From Lonicera japonica (taxonomy: Eukaryota > Streptophyta > Magnoliopsida > Dipsacales > Caprifoliaceae): DNA of 64,000 nucleotides. Positions within the stretch are counted from its first letter, which is position 1, and every line of letters starts with the position of its first letter. The notes under the pieces were generated by a model. That model had not been told where the DNA came from, ran no database searches, and worked only from the letters and a program-made list of their open reading frames with translations. The DNA lies in NCBI GenBank assembly GCA_021464415.1, contig CM038469.1, forward strand, positions 29,133,736 through 29,197,735, read 5' to 3'. Below, in pieces: positions 57,905 to 64,000 of the stretch. The position numbers were made by a program, and so were the translations under genes.

Positions 57905-60402
57905 GCATGATATGATTATAGGATTTGGGATATATGTACTTGTTTTTTCTTCCTCTTCTCTTGGTTTCTATTGGGGCATCAATTAAAACAGCTGAGGGGA
58001 ATATCCTAAAATCTTCTACCGTTTTGGGAAAATTACACTTTTTAACCCTATGCACTCTCAACTAGACCATATATTGCAAATTATTTAGATTCTTATCTTT
58101 AATTTTTTTAAAGCAAACCTACATTATGTGTGTTTCTAATTTCAACCCCAATAATACGTGATTTCACTTCTACCATCATTCACTTCTTGAGTATCGAGTA
58201 AAGACTTATTATTCAATTTTTAAGAATCTCAAAGCTGGCTTTGGGCATAGATAATCCATGCGGTCGTCTAGGGCCCCCGACGTAACAGGAGTCCCCAATT
58301 TTTTTTTCCCCTTTTATATAATTTATATTAAGTAAAATTAAAATAATTTTTGGTTGAATAAAAGAAAACAACGGAACAATTGTTCCAGTGGGTGATCGTG
58401 CTTGTCTTGCAACTCGAGGTCTTGAGTTCAGAGTCTTAGTATGGGCGGGATTAAGCTTCCTTTTTTCTTTTTTATAGATTATGCCTTATTTAATTCCTAA
58501 GCACTTAGTAATAAGTCTAAGAACTGAATATAATCACTCTACATCATTACATTGACAAGTGAATATAAGTTGTATATATTTGCAATGGGTGAGACATGAA
58601 AATAAAATTCGAGTGGGTTGCATTTTAGCAGTTATTAAATTTGTGTTGGATTTTGATTTTTCAATTTTGCCTTTGCATATTTTTATTTCACATTTTTTTT
58701 TTATTATGTTATAACAAAAGCAAAGTGATTTAAACCCTTACTATTAATAATAATATTATGACTCTCAATCACTACCTGTCTTGCTATTATTGCAGTGTTT
58801 TCTCTTTAAATTGTATATGAACGAGTTGCACACGCGACAAAAATATAGCTGCTGTTATCATAACGCCTCTAGTAATTTTTTCCTTTTGAAAGAAAAACAA
58901 ATGTCTTGAAATAATACATAGGAAAAAAATAGAAATCATGCCTCAATTTTTATTTTCTTTCTTAATACTGGAAATTGGCACATTTCATATAAAAAGTATT
59001 GAAATAATATTACAAGTCCATTGTACAGTTTCAAATTAAAAGTCTATTATAGTACAAATTGAGAGTCTAATATCCTCCGTTTTATTTTGCTTTCATTTTT
59101 ATATTGATTTTTTAAAATAAATAAATTAAAAGCGTGTATTTCCTTTGTCTTAAATTGAAAATTCACTATTTCTATTTGGAATATTCCAAATGAAGAAGAG
59201 TTAAGTTTATATTTTAGACATAATCAATATACCAAATCTCGTGATAGTATTTTTAATTGTTGATATTGAATTGTTATTGCTTTTTTATATAAAAAAATAT
59301 GAACTCTTAATTGAAGGGCACAAGACTATTTTTTGTCCGCAACTTGAAAATAAATTTTAGTTTCATCTTTTGAAAATTAATATTAAATGTATACCACCCA
59401 CGTTTTCATTTTTAAGAATTCTGACAAAATGATTAGTAGTAAAACTCCCCATTTTTTGAAAAATAAAAACAAAAATTTATTTGCTTCAAAATTTTTTACG
59501 CCTTTGTTTTTTGTTTTATTGTTAATTAATTGATGTGTCGGCCTCAGACTATCAATTGTGCACCTGCCTGTCTTTTTATATTTCCACCCACCTCTCTTTT
59601 CATATTTCTAGGAGTTCTGATAAAAGTAGGTGCAATTAAAATTTTATGTTCATTTCTTATCATAATGTTTATAGAAAACATATAAAAAACGATTTATTTC
59701 TTATCATAATGTTTATAGAAAACATATAAAAAACGATTTATTAAAAGATATATTTCCAACCACCTCTCTTTTCATATTTTTAGGAGTTCTGTTAAAACTA
59801 GGTGCAATTAAAATTTTAAGTTTATTTCTTATCATAATGTTTATAGAAAACATACAAAAAAAGGATTTATTTCTTATCATAATGTTTATAGAAAACATAT
59901 AAAAAACGATTTATTAAAAGATATATTCAAGTTTTTAGAAAAATGAGATTGAAACATAGAAACACAATATAATTAACACACGTGATAATAGTCATGGGTC
60001 TGCTCTAATACTGTATGTAATCACCCGAGTGCTCTATCAAAATGGCTAACTCAAGTTATAAGTTAAGTTTATTGCACTATCGATGTAGGATATTTTGGAT
60101 TTTTACAATTTTATTTCATTTAAATTGTTCAATATCACAAGGTTGAGAAAATAAACTAGTTTTACATAATGATGATGTAAAAATTAGCATGATAATATAA
60201 AATCGTGATGAAATTGTTACTACATCATTATTGAAAGTGGGAGTTCTACATAATGATTACATAATGAAATCGTGATGAAATCGTTATTACATAATGATTA
60301 TGTAAAAATTACATAAATTTTAGTTTCATCATCATCTTTTTATTGAAAGTAGGAGTTCTAGTCACTAAACTAGCATGACAATATAAAATCGTTAATGCAA
60401 AT
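57905..60402. other. AT-rich intergenic region with local duplications
   Basis: No genes. 60165-60320 has repeated cataatgatgatgtaaaaatt / cgtgatgaaat units. The clearest structure is the tandem duplication listed at 59579-59935. Confidence 0.5.
59579..59935. repeat. Tandem duplication, about 170-bp unit, with nested 44-bp repeats
   Basis: A unit beginning tatttccacccacctctctt is followed by a second near-identical unit at about 59750. Within each unit a ttcttatcataatgtttata-gaaaacatataaaaaacgat segment is itself present twice. Confidence 0.8.
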
Positions 60403-60411
60403 ATCATATGT

Positions 60412-60563
60412 TTGAGCGGAGGAGGTGGCCCAGTGGTAAGCCCCTCCCCCGAACTCCCGGGCAACCGGGGTTCGAGTCTCACCGGCTGCATTTCAGCAGC
60501 TCCCCTTTCCCCCTTCCCCTTAGGTGTAGAAAAATTTGATGTGTTCAAAAAAAAATAAAAAAA
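60412..60563 (+). mobile_element. tRNA-derived SINE with target duplication
   Basis: The A-box-like gtggcccagtggtaag and the B box ggttcgagtctc at the correct spacing are followed by a short body and an A-rich tail (60547-60563). A perfect 9-bp direct repeat, ATCATATGT, flanks it (60403-60411 and 60564-60572). The promoter boxes are well preserved, so the insertion looks fairly recent. Confidence 0.87.
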
Positions 60564-60572
60564 ATCATATGT

Positions 60573-62352
60573 GTAGTTAATTGATCATTATTTTATGAAT
60601 ACATACCAACAAATAACTCGATCATCATCAGTTCTATGTGATCAAAAACACTACTATGATGTTCTTTTTTCATATATATATATTGTGTTAAATTGAAGCC
60701 AAATTTAGATCTCAAGCCCTTTTCAAAATTCAGATGGCGGGCGTTGCCTTCCAAATTTCACATATAAAAATAATGTTGGAAAAGCCATTGAAAAAGATTA
60801 GTATCATTGTAGATGTAATAACCTTGTGATTATAATAATTGAGATATTTGAGCAAACTTAATTTTTTTATTATTCAAGATTTATTTTAAACAAAATAACT
60901 AATTAATTGCCTCTTGTTGGAACAAAACTTAATGAAATAATAGAAGAATGGTAGTGGATTAGGTTCTATCATAATTTGTAAAGCTATGCCAATCAACTCG
61001 AAATTAATATTGCAACTTCTATTAATTTTTACAACTACTTCTTAAGTACTTGTAAAATTTATTTTGAGTAAAATAATTTATTTTGGTTCTTTCTTAATGA
61101 ATTTTTTTTGTTTGCTCATTTGGATATTCAAGTAGTAAAGATTTATTTTGAGTAAAATTGGGCAAAAAGATGGCAAAATTATAAACAACCAATTCTTACC
61201 ACTTTAATTTCCTTACCTAAAATATACAACTATGAATGAGTTACTAATTTTTAAAAAATTATTAAACTTAGCAATTTTTTAAGTTAAATAAATTAGTGGT
61301 GCCACGTAATTAATAAAATTTACATTTTAGCAATTTATTTTCTAATCACATTCTTCCAAAGAAAATGAAGTATATAAAAAGAGTCTTTATGAATTTTAAA
61401 ATGAGTTTCAAAATTATGATAAAAGAAATCTGGCGCTAAGCTCAGGTTTTGGTTTTCTTCGTTTCAATCGGGAGATGATCAAGCCTATTCTTAGTTTCAT
61501 ATGATGATTTGTAAGTGATCTACTTCAACATATTTTACGTTATCAATTTTGAACCCCAAATTGTATTTTGCATTTTCCTCTTGATTTGAGAATAATGCAC
61601 GATGTGAATTTAATTATTGTAATTTTGCAACCCCCACCCACCCACACACACGGCCCATTCTCCATGAGTAATGGCTGGCCCCAAAGAGTTACCGTACGTC
61701 CCAAATCCTGCCCTCCACTAGGCCACCACTTGGGGTTTCTCCCCCCCTTGAATTGTGGACTTTTTTGTTTGTTTTTAAAGTATAGGGTCTAGTTTGTATA
61801 TTTGAAGATAATGTTAATTCTGTAATAAGAACAAAACGTTATATGTTGAAGCAAAAGGGCCTCCACGTAACAATTCAGTCATTAGAAAAGCAATACAAAG
61901 GAGAGAAAAAGTGACTGCTCTTTTATCTCTTCTCTTCTTCTTTTTTGTAAATTTTTTTTTTAATCTTGATTTTTATATTTTTTAGGAAATAAATTATTTT
62001 AATCCATTAATTGCAACAAAATAATTTTTATTCACTACGATAGGGTATGATATGATTATGTCCAAAGAAAAAAATATTGAAATATAAGTCTTAATTTAAG
62101 ACAGCAAAAGTACTATTTATATATGGTCTATGTATATATATTTATTTATTATCACGTCTTTACTTTTTGAGAAAAATTATATCATAATTCGTAGTGCTAA
62201 CTTGGTCTTCTCTGGATCCAAATTTTAGCTCCACCACTTTCTATTTATCAAATTGTCTCGCTGTTTCACATCTATCTCTTTGCGGCCCCTCTCTGTCAAA
62301 TTCAATTTCTACACTGGCACACTTAATTGCATGGACGAATTTACTTGAGGCA
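60573..62352. other. AT-rich intergenic region
   Basis: Nothing coding recognised; a CA/CCCA-rich patch at 61630-61655. Confidence 0.5.
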
Positions 62353-62361
62353 TATGCCCCC

Positions 62362-63014
62362 GGGAGCGGCTCCTCTAGAGTGGGGCTTCCCACTCTAGAG
62401 GTAAAGTGGCATTAATTGAGTGGGGCTTTTCTTCCTAATTAATATTTTTGTTTAGTGCGTGTATATGTAGCAGCTTTATTTTTCAATACCATTATTTATT
62501 TTTGTTGAGTTAATGTAATACCATTCTCTATTTTTCATTTCTTCAAAATTGCATAAGTTAAATCTCAATGAAGAGTGAGGCAAAATTTTGATAACCAAAA
62601 ATTCAATGCTAGTGTTCTTGATTGAGGAATCAGCTTCTCCATCAAACTAAAAATTGATGGATTTGTTGCGTCAAACAATATATACCAATCTCTCTCATTA
62701 AAAAAAAAAATTAGTAAATCACAAATTAATTCTATTCCTTAGATAATTCTTTTCCTTCTATTCCTTAGATAATTCTTTTGATCGTGTCGGGTGTACCCAA
62801 GATTTTCCCTTCTGCCAGCTTGTCTACCCAAGAGCGTTGATTTTATTTTTCAAACGGCGTTAAACCCCTAACAAAATTAAACGACACAGTATTTAAGTTT
62901 TAAAACAAGTAATTTTTTGAAATAAAATCTGGAGCGTTAAATAAAATCCGACGGTCTCAATTAATGCCACTTTACCTCTAGAGTGGGAAGCCCCACTCTA
63001 GAGGAGCCGCTCCC
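62362..63014. mobile_element. Mutator-type MITE with perfect 59-bp inverted ends
   Basis: 62362-62420 (GGGAGCGGCTCCTCTAGAG...TTAATTGAG) and 62956-63014 are exact reverse complements over 59 bp. A perfect 9-bp duplication TATGCCCCC flanks them (62353-62361, 63015-63023), the Mutator-like length. Each arm also contains its own near-palindrome around ctctagagtgggg-cttcccactctagag. 653 bp, no ORF. Perfect ends imply a recent insertion driven by an enzyme elsewhere. Confidence 0.93.
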
Positions 63015-63023
63015 TATGCCCCC

Positions 63024-64000
63024 TCTCACTTTTCTCCGCATTTTACATTTTTATAGAGAAGTTTTCAAATGTTATTAAATGCTCCCCCTTAATTTAACAT
63101 TTTTTTAGAGTGTTTTTAAATGCACCTACATAATCCGTCTTCTCACTCCACAAAAAGTCAAATTTACGTTAATCTTAACCTAAAAGATAGCATAAAACTC
63201 ATTATACTCACCTCAATTTCTATACATTAAAAAAACGGTGCTAATTTATCTTGTCACCACTTAAATTTTAAAAAAAAAAAAATTAATTACAAAATTATAT
63301 TATTTATCTTTTCAAAGGTCTACAAGATATATAATTCTTCTTCATCGAAATCTTCTTCTCTTCTAAGTGGAAATGCTATAACTTGAGTTCCTTTTCTTCT
63401 TTGTTGGAATTGCTACAGCTCGAGTTTCTCTTTTTCTTAGTCGGAAACGGCACCATAATATCAACAGACCGAATTACACATTGTGAGTAGCATTAACGAA
63501 ACCCTAATGTCATCTATTTCACTGCCCTTACTTAGATCGGTTGCTTCTCTGCATTTAGAATTGCAGTTTTGATTGTTTAAGAGAGGAGATCATAGTATAA
63601 AAAAATAAGAGACAAGAGTATAGCATAAAAAAGTAAGAGAGGAAAGCGTAGCATAAAAAATAATAATAAGCCACATAACAAAATTTCGAAAATTTAGAAG
63701 TGAGCATAGCGTAAAAAAATACGAGAGGAGAAAGGATGGCATAAAATACATAAGCCTCGTACATAAATATAAAAAGTTTTATACGTGAGCATGGCATAAA
63801 AAAGTAAAGAGTGGAGAAATTATATACAAAAAAAAAAAGCATTGAAGGGTATATAGGCATCGAAGGGTGGTCAAATCTTGTATATAGGCATATGCTTGAA
63901 AATAAAAGTACTCAATGCAGTGGTTTAAATATGTGAATCTAAGGTATGTGCTCTATATTGAAGGGTATGTTTTTTGTTTCACAAGTCCCATTTCTAATGT
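63024..64000. other. AT-rich right end of window
   Basis: No gene. Between about 63595 and 63810, imperfect units of gcataaaaaagtaagagaggag recur five or six times. Confidence 0.55.

Noticed and set aside
63555..63860. 101-codon minus-strand ORF rich in Phe and Tyr
   Set aside because: Low-complexity translation of gcataaaaaagtaagagagg-type repeats; not a credible membrane protein.

Overview
This is a stretch of nuclear DNA from a flowering plant, most likely a eudicot. It is AT-rich and gene-poor, with spliced genes, organelle-targeted proteins and dense plant-type transposons (hAT, Mutator-like, Stowaway-like MITEs, SINEs, TRIM and LTR elements, endogenous pararetrovirus). I could not fix the species. 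A run of exactly 100 N at 40379-40478 is a scaffold gap, so the two halves may not be truly adjacent.

Only two host genes can be supported, both on the minus strand. The first (2587-15817) is an ortholog of the mitochondrial i-AAA protease FTSH4. I rebuilt it as seven coding exons whose splice phases all agree, giving about 708 residues. Its introns hold Stowaway-like and other MITEs, a SINE, a complete hAT transposon (8322-12517) and a small LTR element (12602-14223). The second (54333-56777) is SQD1, the plastid UDP-sulfoquinovose synthase of sulfolipid synthesis, in two coding exons (482 residues), probably with a 5'-leader intron reaching to about 57.8 kb.

16-24 kb is intergenic: a Mutator-like element with long inverted ends, a decayed MULE transposase and a perfect 412-bp TRIM retrotransposon. 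24.4-34.4 kb is a nest. Two 2-kb direct repeats flank a broken pararetrovirus-like movement/coat block. The left repeat is split by a solo LTR, which is itself split by a hAT element. 35.3-36.7 kb is a Ty3/gypsy gag remnant.

38.5-40.4 kb is the 3' end of a minus-strand pararetrovirus: an acidic ORF, a TATA promoter and a structured leader, cut off by the gap. 41.2-46 kb holds an inverted copy of the repeat near position 400, an inverted-repeat element, a gypsy LTR with an array of a GC-rich palindrome, and an inverted, internally deleted pararetrovirus copy. 46.0-53.6 kb is the fullest pararetrovirus copy (movement protein, coat with zinc knuckle, protease, reverse transcriptase, RNase H, acidic C-terminal ORF, promoter). 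It is broken by many stops and frameshifts. Beyond SQD1 the window is mostly empty, except for a SINE and a Mutator-type MITE with perfect 59-bp ends.

The two host genes are not functionally linked. I see no new cellular system. The observations most worth following are the intact-looking hAT transposon inside FTSH4, the conserved acidic ORF downstream of RNase H in the pararetroviruses, the structured leader, and the pararetrovirus block bracketed by long direct repeats.
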